27,593 bases of DNA from an uncultured Streptococcus sp. (GTDB lineage Bacteria > Bacillota > Bacilli > Lactobacillales > Streptococcaceae): NCBI RefSeq assembly GCF_905372115.1, contig NZ_CAJPNR010000025.1:1-27593 (forward strand), written 5' to 3'. Every line of letters begins with the position of its first letter. Within the stretch, counting starts at the first letter, position 1. Under the pieces are notes generated by a model. The model did not search any database. It had not been told where the DNA came from and saw only the letters and a list, made by a program, of their open reading frames with translations. The position numbers and the translations under genes were made by a program. Below are positions 21,619 through 27,593 of the stretch, one piece after another.

Positions 21619-22215
21619 ATGGCTACTGCTTTTACTAGCGAAGAAAAAGAAGTTATTAGAAAGAAATTACATAAAGTTGCAAAGGAATGCCTTCAAAGAT
21701 ATGGGGTTAAGAAAACCACAGTTGACCAAATGGCAGCAATGGTGGATATCTCCAAAGGTTCTTTTTATAATTTTTATTCTTCAAAGGAAATGTTATTTTT
21801 TGCGGTCTTAGAAGAATATCAAATAGATGTTATGAATCACCTGACAGAACAATTAGGTATGGAAGTCAAGATAGATACAAATCGTCTTGTACAGTTACTT
21901 TATGATTTTTATCAAGATTTTCGCTATTCATTTATGTATACCATATTTAAAAATCATGAAATGGAATTACTCATAAGAAAATTGCCGAAAGAGGCGATAA
22001 CAAATCATCATCTGATAGATGATAGGATGGTAAAAAAAATTGTATCCCGAATCAATATTAGAGAAAATGTATCGGTAGAAATCGTCTCTGCTTTATTTAG
22101 AACGATTGCTATGACTATATTACACATCGAGGAAATCGGTGAAGAACAATTTGATACTACATTGAAGTTAGTCATACAAGGAATTGTTGAGCAAATTACT
22201 AAGGAGGATAGGTAA
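21619..22215 (+). CDS. TetR-family transcriptional regulator
   Basis: Repressor of 198 residues. The N-terminal helix-turn-helix is 'GVKKTTVDQMAAMVDISKGS' followed by 'FYNFYSSKEMLF' (about 30-65). The C-terminal ligand domain is not recognisable beyond being helical. It begins after a good ribosome site (TAGGAGGAAG), and its stop overlaps the ABC ATPase start by one base, so it most likely controls its own operon, which pumps or resists a membrane-active compound. Base composition is more A+T-rich than the genes to the left. The ligand is unknown. Confidence 0.9.
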   Translation: MATAFTSEEKEVIRKKLHKVAKECLQRYGVKKTTVDQMAAMVDISKGSFYNFYSSKEMLFFAVLEEYQIDVMNHLTEQLGMEVKIDTNRLVQLLYDFYQDFRYSFMYTIFKNHEMELLIRKLPKEAITNHHLIDDRMVKKIVSRINIRENVSVEIVSALFRTIAMTILHIEEIGEEQFDTTLKLVIQGIVEQITKEDR

Positions 22216-23168
22216 TGGTGAAAGAAGCAATTAGAACCGCAAACCTTTCTAAAAGATATGGAACAAAAAATGTTGTCAACAACTTGAATCTATCAATAAA
22301 ACCTGGTGAAATAGTAGGGTTTTTAGGACTGAATGGTGCAGGGAAAACAACGACGATGAGAATGATGCTAGGATTGATAAAATCTACATCAGGAGAATGC
22401 TATATTCAAGGAAAAAAGTTAGATCTGAATAATTTAGAACTTCGAAACGAAATAGGTTATATTATTGAGACGCCTTATTCTTATCCGGATTTAACGGTGA
22501 GAGAAAATTTAGAAATAGTTAGTAAATTAAGAGGGGTTAATAAAGATAATATTGACTGGGTAATTGAAAAATTAAAACTAAAGCAATATGAACATAAACA
22601 GGAGAAGCATCTTTCTTTAGGAAATGTTGCGCGTTTAGGAATTGCAAAAGCGATTATTCATAAACCTAAAATTCTAATTCTTGATGAGCCGACAAATGGA
22701 TTAGATCCTTTTGGAGTTATTGAAGTGAGAGAACTGTTAAAGGAATTGGCGAATCATCTAGGTACAACTGTTCTTATTTCAAGTCATAATCTAGAGGAAA
22801 TATCTAAAATTGCTACTAGGATAGTTATTGTACATGAGGGCAGACTTATAAGAGAAGTTGAAAGCAATGAATTAGAACAGTACTTAGAAAAGAGGTTACT
22901 AGTAAGTGGATCTAATAATAAGGCCATGAAAGAAGTATTATCTAACCATGGCTATCATGTAAACATTCAATCAGACACAGAAAATAATATCGATTTCTTA
23001 GAACTAATTGATAAAAAATCTGTGGAATATCCGGAAGAAATTGCTACATTGCTGGTTAATGCAGGTTATCCACCCAAATCGCTGGCTGTTGAAAAAGAAG
23101 ATTTAGAGCATTATTTCTTAAGAATACTGAATGACTATAATGGAGGTGTTTCGAATGAAAAAGCTTAG
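22215..23168 (+). CDS. ABC transporter ATP-binding protein (BcrA/lantibiotic-immunity type)
   Basis: ATPase of 317 residues. Walker A is 'GLNGAGKT' (K44), Walker B 'ILILDEP' with E158, the switch His lies in 'ISSHNLEE'. The usual Q-loop glutamine is Glu (E85, 'YIIETPYSYPDLT') and the signature is 'LSLGNVARLGIA' in place of LSGGQ. These two deviations are typical of the BcrA/NisF-like exporters that confer resistance to bacitracin and lantibiotics. The C-terminal 90 residues are an extra domain of no clear kind. ATG 22215 has AAGGAGG upstream. It overlaps the permease gene by 14 bases. Confidence 0.9.
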   Translation: MVKEAIRTANLSKRYGTKNVVNNLNLSIKPGEIVGFLGLNGAGKTTTMRMMLGLIKSTSGECYIQGKKLDLNNLELRNEIGYIIETPYSYPDLTVRENLEIVSKLRGVNKDNIDWVIEKLKLKQYEHKQEKHLSLGNVARLGIAKAIIHKPKILILDEPTNGLDPFGVIEVRELLKELANHLGTTVLISSHNLEEISKIATRIVIVHEGRLIREVESNELEQYLEKRLLVSGSNNKAMKEVLSNHGYHVNIQSDTENNIDFLELIDKKSVEYPEEIATLLVNAGYPPKSLAVEKEDLEHYFLRILNDYNGGVSNEKA

Positions 23169-23931
23169 TTCCTGTATTTTAATTGAATGGAGAAAGTTAA
23201 TAAAATCAAAACTTTCCATCGTAACTGCTTGTTCTATCTGTTTAGTTCCTTTTATTGTTGGCTTGTTTGCAACTATGATGAAATATCCAGAGAATTTCAA
23301 AAATCTTGGATTGATTTCTGCAAAAATGGAAATGATGAGGATAACAGACTGGTCGTCGTACTTAATGACCGTATCACAAGTCATTTCTGTTGGGGGATTG
23401 CTCATTTTTGGATTTACAGCATCTTGGTTTTTTGGTAGAGAATACTCTGATAAAACGATGATAGACCTATTAGCACTCCCGATAAGAAGAGATACAATCG
23501 TATTATCCAAGTTTATCGTTATTGCTCTATGGAGCTATATTCTATCAATTTTTGCACTTTTGTTAGGATTATTAGCTGGCAATTTGATTGGACTTGAGGG
23601 TGGGAGCTTAATGGTGATTTTCAAAGGTATACTTACTTTTGTTTTTTGTACTACTCTTACGATCGTACTCTCTACTCCAGTGGCTTTTTTTGCTTGTTTA
23701 GGCCGGGGCTATTTGTCTCCATTGGCATTTATTATTTTTACTATTATTTTTTCTCAGCTTGGTTCTGCTCTTAACTTTGGGAAATACATTCCATGGGCGA
23801 TTCCTGCACTCGCAAGTGGTATTGCTGGAAAAGCGCTATTGAATTTTGGGAGCATTGTCAGTTTATTTGGGGTAAGTATTCTAGGTCTTATCGCAACAAT
23901 AGCTTGGTGGAGGTATGCTGATTACGATTAA
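23155..23931 (+). CDS. ABC transporter permease (ABC-2 type)
   Basis: Membrane partner of the preceding ATPase, 258 residues with about six helices (near 18-40, 65-88, 110-135, 145-170, 178-200 and 230-252). The pattern 'FFGREYSDKTMIDLLALPIRR' is the conserved cytoplasmic segment of ABC-2 permeases that export peptides or drugs. ATG 23155 has TGGAGGTG upstream; an earlier in-frame start is inside the ATPase gene. A hairpin 60 bases downstream probably ends the operon. Substrate unknown; antimicrobial peptide resistance is the usual role of such sets. Confidence 0.87.
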   Translation: MKKLSSCILIEWRKLIKSKLSIVTACSICLVPFIVGLFATMMKYPENFKNLGLISAKMEMMRITDWSSYLMTVSQVISVGGLLIFGFTASWFFGREYSDKTMIDLLALPIRRDTIVLSKFIVIALWSYILSIFALLLGLLAGNLIGLEGGSLMVIFKGILTFVFCTTLTIVLSTPVAFFACLGRGYLSPLAFIIFTIIFSQLGSALNFGKYIPWAIPALASGIAGKALLNFGSIVSLFGVSILGLIATIAWWRYADYD

Positions 23932-23991
23932 AGTGAAGTGATGAAAATGCTAATAACACAAAACTAAGTCTTATTCATTTCCATTCAAAAC

Positions 23992-24027
23992 AACCCCTCC
24001 TGTTCAGATTGAAAAACAAGAAGGGTT
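23992..24027. terminator. Hairpin after the ABC operon
   Basis: AACCCCTCCTGTT pairs with AACAAGAAGGGTT (11 of 13) around ten bases. There is no clean T run on the plus strand, so its efficiency as a terminator is uncertain. Confidence 0.4.
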
Positions 24028-24059
24028 ATATTATAACAATCGAAAGTTTTGGGGGAGAG

Positions 24060-24245
24060 GGGACTATGTGAGTATCGTTGGCCTAAACGAAAAGATAGTT
24101 TTTAAATATATAGGCGATTGGGAAAAATGACCTTGCCTTTGATAAGTTAAGGTCAAAGCGTTCTCAGATGGCAGTTTTAGAATTAAGATAAAAGCCTGTT
24201 TTTACGGGCATTAGTCAAGTAATCATAGCATTAACCTAAAAGAAG
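24060..24245 (+). pseudogene. Decayed tnpB-like remnant (IS200/IS605 group)
   Basis: No intact frame exists in this stretch. One frame reads 'GDYVSIVGLNEKIVFKYIGDW' then stops; after further stops the same region gives 'ACFYGH' and 'SSNHSINLK', which recalls the TnpB C-terminal zinc finger and its 'NAAINIK'-type ending. The match is weak on its own. It gains support from the hairpin-rich end immediately downstream, which has the layout of an IS200/IS605 right end. It separates the two halves of the A+T-rich insert. Confidence 0.38.
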
Positions 24246-24336
24246 TTCAGCGAACGTCTTTAGACGTCGCTAGAGGGAAACGGCTTATAGCCGGTGTACA
24301 AGCCACTCGTTTTCACGGGTGGTTATGATTTCTCAA
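24246..24336 (+). mobile_element. IS200/IS605-like right end with stacked hairpins (omega-RNA-like scaffold)
   Basis: Three hairpins in a row: AGCG-A-ACGTC/GACGTCGCT (24249-24271, one bulged A), CGGCT/AGCCG (24281-24293) and CCACTCG/CGGGTGG with loop TTTTCA (24303-24322). The last has the look of the subterminal hairpin bound by TnpA, and TCAA follows at 24333-24336, the same tetranucleotide that marks the right cleavage site in IS608. In this group the same region forms the omega RNA that guides TnpB. No tnpA and no left end are seen, so this is a relic. A group II intron is ruled out below. Confidence 0.5.
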
Positions 24337-24342
24337 AATGAG

Positions 24343-24378
24343 CAAAAAAACAGTAAACCTTTGTGATTTACTGTTTTA
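24343..24378. terminator. Terminator of the minus-strand methyltransferase gene
   Basis: AAAACAGTAAA (24347-24357) pairs with TTTACTGTTTT (24367-24377). Read on the minus strand it ends in seven T, about 100 bases after the stop. It may also act on the plus strand. Confidence 0.75.
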
Positions 24379-24474
24379 AAAATTTTTCTATTCAATTAGA
24401 CAAACTGGGATTTTTAGATTTTAACCCTTAAGGAAAATAAAATGGGCTATTCTCCTGAAGTATGTTCTATAATA

Positions 24475-25239
24475 TTATAGTTTAATGCAAAGTGTAGCGA
24501 TATAGTCATTTCCATAGCGTGATAATCTATGTCTTTTGTCACACGATTCATAAAAATCTATCATAGCGAGACCATTTTTGAGTTGTCCTCTAATCTGAGT
24601 TTCTAAGGTATGGCTAAATTCATATCCATATTCTGGATTGATGGTTATCTTGCCTTCCTCTTCAAGCTCTTTTGAATTAAAAGGTATTGAAAACTTTAAA
24701 AGTAATTCCTCATCGGGTTTGTCCCATACAATGTCAGCATCATACATGTATATCCAAGGATTCATAAATCCGACCATTAACAGTCCACCCTTTTTCAATA
24801 CTCGAGAGGCTTCTTTATACATGTTTTCTAAATCTTCTATATACACATTTGAGACCGGATTAAAAACAATATCAAAAGTTTCATCTTCAAATGGAAATGG
24901 TTTTGTCATATCGCCTTGAACTGTATTGATTTTTAAGCCTTCTCTTTTAGCAACCATATCATCTCTTTGTAATTGTGATTTAGAAAAATCCATTATGGTT
25001 ACATCATAACCTTTTATAGCAAAAACTGGCCCCTGCTGTCCACCGCCACAAGCTAAACCTAATATCTTTTTTCCGTTTGCTTTTTCAAACCATTCTTTTG
25101 GAACTTTTTTCCCAACAGTTAATGCAACAGAAATTGGATTATTTCTAACTTCTTCTAATTCTTCATGTGTCAATGGCTCAGTATAGTCATTTTTTACATT
25201 ATTCCATCTATCTTCATTTAATTTTATATAATTGTTCAT
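24475..25239 (-). CDS. Class I SAM-dependent methyltransferase
   Basis: Cytosolic methyltransferase of 254 residues; substrate not identifiable. The SAM loop is 'KILGLACGGGQQGPVFA' and 'YDVTIMDFSKSQL' supplies the acidic ribose contact. Then come 'VQGDMTKPFPFEDETFDIV' and 'EASRVLKKGGLLMVGF', the standard Methyltransf_11 order. The C-terminal third carries substrate-specific insertions. ATG 25239 has GAGGAGA upstream. A TATAAA sits about 30 bases before the start codon as a possible -10, with no clear -35. Low G+C and no functional link to the flanking core genes suggest acquisition. Confidence 0.87.
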   Translation of the reverse strand: MNNYIKLNEDRWNNVKNDYTEPLTHEELEEVRNNPISVALTVGKKVPKEWFEKANGKKILGLACGGGQQGPVFAIKGYDVTIMDFSKSQLQRDDMVAKREGLKINTVQGDMTKPFPFEDETFDIVFNPVSNVYIEDLENMYKEASRVLKKGGLLMVGFMNPWIYMYDADIVWDKPDEELLLKFSIPFNSKELEEEGKITINPEYGYEFSHTLETQIRGQLKNGLAMIDFYESCDKRHRLSRYGNDYIATLCIKL

Positions 25240-25357
25240 CTTATAATCTCCTCGTAATTTTATACTATTTCGATTTAAGTTGAATGTGTTGCCATTACAT
25301 TTTTCTCACCTCTACAAATTCCAATTTGACGCACTGTAGATGATCCTCGCTTACATA

Positions 25358-25732
25358 CTACATCTGAAATGCTGTTATCCAAAAACATATTGCAGCTATA
25401 AGTGAAATCGGAGTCATTACATATTTTTCTTTCTTACTTTTTGAAATCATGTTCATAATCGTATTCAAGGATAGGTAAGCGGCAAAGAAGAAACAAATAT
25501 ATTTAGTAACCTTGAAAGACAGCCACAGGGGAAGCAAACCTCCAGCTTGCAAAATAATGATCATGGCAAAAATTTGAATAGCCACCGAAACGACTGCCGC
25601 AAGTCTAAATTTCTTAGGTAAGATTTTATGTTGTCCCCCCATTGTAAATTCGCCCAAAGGCAGACCGCAAGCAACAAGAACTGTCATAATTGCTATAACT
25701 CCAAATAATACTGCACCTAATATTGAAAACAT
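25358..25732 (-). CDS. Four-helix membrane protein of unknown function
   Basis: Protein of 124 residues with four hydrophobic segments (about 1-24, 45-66, 72-94 and 103-122), a short hydrophilic stretch 'GGQHKILPKKFRLA' between the first two and 'SKSKKEKYVMTP' before the last. I do not recognise a functional family; similar small proteins occur in low-G+C Firmicutes. ATG 25732 has GGGAG upstream and a good promoter. It lies 118 bases before the methyltransferase on the same strand, so the two may be cotranscribed. Confidence 0.72.
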   Translation of the reverse strand: MFSILGAVLFGVIAIMTVLVACGLPLGEFTMGGQHKILPKKFRLAAVVSVAIQIFAMIIILQAGGLLPLWLSFKVTKYICFFFAAYLSLNTIMNMISKSKKEKYVMTPISLIAAICFWITAFQM

Positions 25733-25755
25733 AAATCACTATTCTCCCTTCGTAA

Positions 25756-25784
25756 AATATAAAAAGTTTCAGTTACAAATTCAA
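25756..25784 (-). promoter_or_regulatory. Promoter of the four-helix membrane protein gene
   Basis: On the minus strand, TTGAAT (25784-25779), 17-base spacer, TATATT (25761-25756), 24 bases before the start codon. Confidence 0.65.
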
Positions 25785-25803
25785 CTTTGTGTCACTTAAT
25801 GTT

Positions 25804-25850
25804 CCTATAAAATTATAAGAAATTCTTATCAAGTGTTCAAGTTTTATAGG
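25804..25850. repeat. Nested inverted repeat at the right edge of the A+T-rich insert
   Basis: CCTATAAAA (25804-25812) and TTTTATAGG (25842-25850) are perfect inverted repeats enclosing a second perfect dyad, ATAAGAA-A-TTCTTAT (25815-25829). The right arm covers the stop codon of the large membrane-protein gene. No T run follows, so it is not an ordinary terminator. Confidence 0.5.
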
Positions 25851-27406
25851 TCTTTCTCAAGCTGGTCTGTTGATTTCCCTTTTCCTTTGTTCTTCCACCA
25901 ATCGCTCAGATCGACTAAGGATTGAGCGGCGGAAGGGATGAGAAGGAGGACATAGATATAGACATACTGGCTCTTGGTTTCCCAGAAGAAGTGAAAGAGG
26001 CCGCCCCCCAAGAGAAAGATGAAGGGATAGAGGTCAAAAGGCGTCAGCCTTTCCTCGGCGACGAAAAATTTATGCAGGATAAAGAAACAGGAGAGCAGAT
26101 AGATGCTGGCTAGCAGGGTCAAGAGCAGGAAATTAACAATCTGATAACCCTTTCTTTCCTCATAAATACTGCGCAGGACAGCTGGCTTCATATATTGCTG
26201 GCGTTCAATCTGCGGCCCGGTCCAAATGGACTGAAAAGTCGGCTCAGTCCAGGTAGACTTGACCTTTTCGTAGAAGAATTTGAGCGCATAAGCAGGATGC
26301 TTGCTGAAGTGAATCAGGATATCCTTCAAATCCCGAGTGGCCATTTCTGTAGCCAAATTTTCATCGTAATTGTTGCGCTTGAGAATCTTGGTATTGTAGG
26401 CATCGTACCAGCCTCCCAGGCTCTGCCGATTAGGATCGTCCCGCAGGCCCATAGTGATGTAGGCGATTTTTGGGGTACCAACACCAATCTTGCCCCCAAT
26501 CAGCTGCTCATAGTAGACCGTCAGTCCCTTGTTTGAAAGAACGATACCGGCTAAAATCAGGATGATGGCTAAGGGTTTCTTCCAAGACCATTTATAAAAA
26601 ATGGATAGGAAGTAGACGCCGATTAGCATAATGGCAAAGATAATGTAGTTGTTGCGCAGGAGGCAGGCCAGACTGATGCTGGCAGCTCCCAGCAAAGCAT
26701 AGAGTAAGTTTCCTTTCTGGTCCAGCTTGATAAAAGCATAGAGACTGAGCAGACAGAAGAAGAGCCCGGGAATGGTACCGTAGACAAAGAGGACGAAAAA
26801 GAGCTGTGGTAGAAAGAGAAAAGTCAGCAGAATCGTGTATTTCTGGATGATTTCTCTGGCATTGAGGAGAGCTGTAATCTTGTAAATCAAGAAATGACTG
26901 AGTAAAGTCCAGACGACATTCATGCTAAAGGCAAACTGAGTCGTCGGAGAAATAAAAGCATAAAGTCGTTCCAGAGTCATCAGTCCTAGCTGATGAGGAT
27001 TGCGATACATGTAGCTTCCGACGGTCGTCAGTGAGCTGTAATCTCCTCGGTTAAAGGCTAGCGCTGCATTGAAAACGTGCTTGGCGTCAGCTCGGATGCG
27101 TCCATCATAGGCCGTTATCAGAAAAATCGCTGCTGCTATAAAGATGAGGGACAGAATCCAAAAAAGATGCTTGGTCTGAACCTTTTCCAATAGGGGCCGG
27201 ATTAAAAAGAGGCTGAGGAGAAAGAGCAGGAGGATAGGGTAGAAATACCAAGGATTACTGACGAATTGGACCCCCTCAGCAATCCTCAAAGGGATGTAAG
27301 TATGGGAAAGGAGAATCTGCCCGGACAGGAAAAGCAAGGCAATCGCAGTCATGGTTAGAATCAGAAAATAGCCCAAATTGAAGATTGTGTTAGAAAATTG
27401 CTTCAT
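25844..27406 (-). CDS. Polytopic membrane protein, probable GT-C-fold glycosyltransferase
   Basis: Protein of 520 residues with about 11-12 hydrophobic helices. After the third comes an extracytoplasmic loop 'ITAYDGRIRADAKHVFNAAL' and 'YMYRNPHQLGLMTLERLY', an acidic-loop pattern like that of GT-C transferases (ArnT/PMT group) that use polyprenyl-phosphate sugars. A large outer domain of about 100 residues ('GGWYDAYNTKILKRNNYDEN', 'HFSKHPAYALKFFYEKVKSTW') lies before the last helices. This suggests transfer of a sugar to a wall polymer or lipid; the exact role is unknown. The start overlaps the upstream ABC ATPase stop by four bases. Base composition returns to that of the core. Confidence 0.7.
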   Translation of the reverse strand: MKQFSNTIFNLGYFLILTMTAIALLFLSGQILLSHTYIPLRIAEGVQFVSNPWYFYPILLLFLLSLFLIRPLLEKVQTKHLFWILSLIFIAAAIFLITAYDGRIRADAKHVFNAALAFNRGDYSSLTTVGSYMYRNPHQLGLMTLERLYAFISPTTQFAFSMNVVWTLLSHFLIYKITALLNAREIIQKYTILLTFLFLPQLFFVLFVYGTIPGLFFCLLSLYAFIKLDQKGNLLYALLGAASISLACLLRNNYIIFAIMLIGVYFLSIFYKWSWKKPLAIILILAGIVLSNKGLTVYYEQLIGGKIGVGTPKIAYITMGLRDDPNRQSLGGWYDAYNTKILKRNNYDENLATEMATRDLKDILIHFSKHPAYALKFFYEKVKSTWTEPTFQSIWTGPQIERQQYMKPAVLRSIYEERKGYQIVNFLLLTLLASIYLLSCFFILHKFFVAEERLTPFDLYPFIFLLGGGLFHFFWETKSQYVYIYVLLLIPSAAQSLVDLSDWWKNKGKGKSTDQLEKDL

Positions 27407-27593
27407 GAGGACCTGACCTCCACCTTGACGAAATAGCGGCCTTCTCCTAGCTCAATCAGCTCGACTGGCTGAGGATAGAAGCGATCCATGACCTCTTTTT
27501 GAAGAATGTCTTCTTTAGGACCTTGGGCTATGATTTCGCCTTCTTTCAGGAGCAGGACATGATCCATAGCTTCAGTAATTTCTTCTACATGGT
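27403..27593 (-). CDS. ABC transporter ATP-binding protein, C-terminal part (partial)
   Basis: The frame enters from beyond the window and covers the last 62 residues. It begins at the switch His ('HVEEITEAMDHVLLLKEGE'), continues 'IIAQGPKEDIL' as in the end of an ABC nucleotide-binding domain, and closes with about 25 residues, 'ELIELGEGRYFVKVEVRSS'. Its spacing suggests an YlmA-like soluble ATPase, but the Walker motifs are out of view. The stop overlaps the start of the GT-C-like gene (ATGA), so the two are cotranslated. Confidence 0.8.
   Translation of the reverse strand, partial: HVEEITEAMDHVLLLKEGEIIAQGPKEDILQKEVMDRFYPQPVELIELGEGRYFVKVEVRSS

Noticed and set aside
21563..21811. Alternative 82-residue frame over the tetR start
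   Set aside because: Different frame from the helix-turn-helix, no ribosome site, highly basic unlikely composition; shadow of tetR.
24246..24336. Hairpin cluster as the 3' end (domains V-VI) of a group II intron
   Set aside because: No domain V with its AGC triad and GAAA-capped stem is seen and no reverse-transcriptase frame lies upstream; the arrangement fits an IS200/IS605 end better.
1..27593. tRNA, rRNA or CRISPR loci
   Set aside because: No cloverleaf with T-loop GTTCRANNC, rRNA core or regularly spaced repeat was seen in reading the window; this was a visual check, not a computed scan.

Overview
The window reads as a chromosome segment of a viridans-type Streptococcus, most like the sanguinis/gordonii/mitis side of the genus. 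The reasons are the relP-relR-relS operon, a YidC of the long basic-tail type, the streptococcal fused RdgB protein, the murI-rdgB-cbpB-xerD-like-scpAB-rluB-yidD operon, extended -10 promoters (TGnTATAAT) and strong GGAGG ribosome sites. The species cannot be fixed from the sequence alone.

Layout. Bases 1-3191 (+): greA, then relP-relR-relS (small alarmone synthetase plus its two-component system). Bases 3307-4590 (-): yidC and an acylphosphatase. Bases 4675-8319 (+): a TrmH/SpoU RNA methyltransferase on an apparently leaderless message, an HD-domain protein, a BI-1 family membrane protein, lysA and a YneF-like protein. Bases 8418-14140 (+): a tightly overlapping nine-gene operon, murI, DUF-rdgB fusion, metallophosphoesterase, cbpB, xerD-like, scpA, scpB, rluB, yidD. 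It joins cell-wall precursor supply, nucleotide-pool cleaning, c-di-AMP sensing, chromosome condensation and ribosome/membrane biogenesis. Bases 14191-16985 (-): trkH and trkA for potassium uptake. Bases 17150-18783 (+): a putative small RNA or leader with an anti-Shine-Dalgarno loop, trmL, and an FMN riboswitch driving ribU. Bases 18773-21379 (+): a PAP2 phosphatase, a small MGMT-like protein, and the mnmL-mnmM (ytqA-ytqB) pair for tRNA wobble-uridine modification.

From about 21450 to 25850 the base composition becomes clearly richer in A+T. This stretch looks like an acquired insert in a core neighbourhood. It holds a tetR-ABC transporter operon with a well-formed candidate operator, a decayed IS200/IS605-type tnpB right end with hairpins, and, on the minus strand, a SAM methyltransferase and a four-helix membrane protein of unknown role. 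Core-like composition resumes with a large polytopic GT-C-like membrane protein (25844-27406, -), translationally coupled to an ABC ATPase that runs off the window.

The most interesting non-coding signals are: the 17190-17291 RNA, whose hairpin displays ACCUC in a five-base loop; the ribU leader, where a complete FMN switch with two mutually exclusive pairings around the ribosome site can be drawn; two promoters placed so that transcription should start at the ATG; and a perfect dyad that exactly fills the spacer of the MGMT-like gene's promoter.
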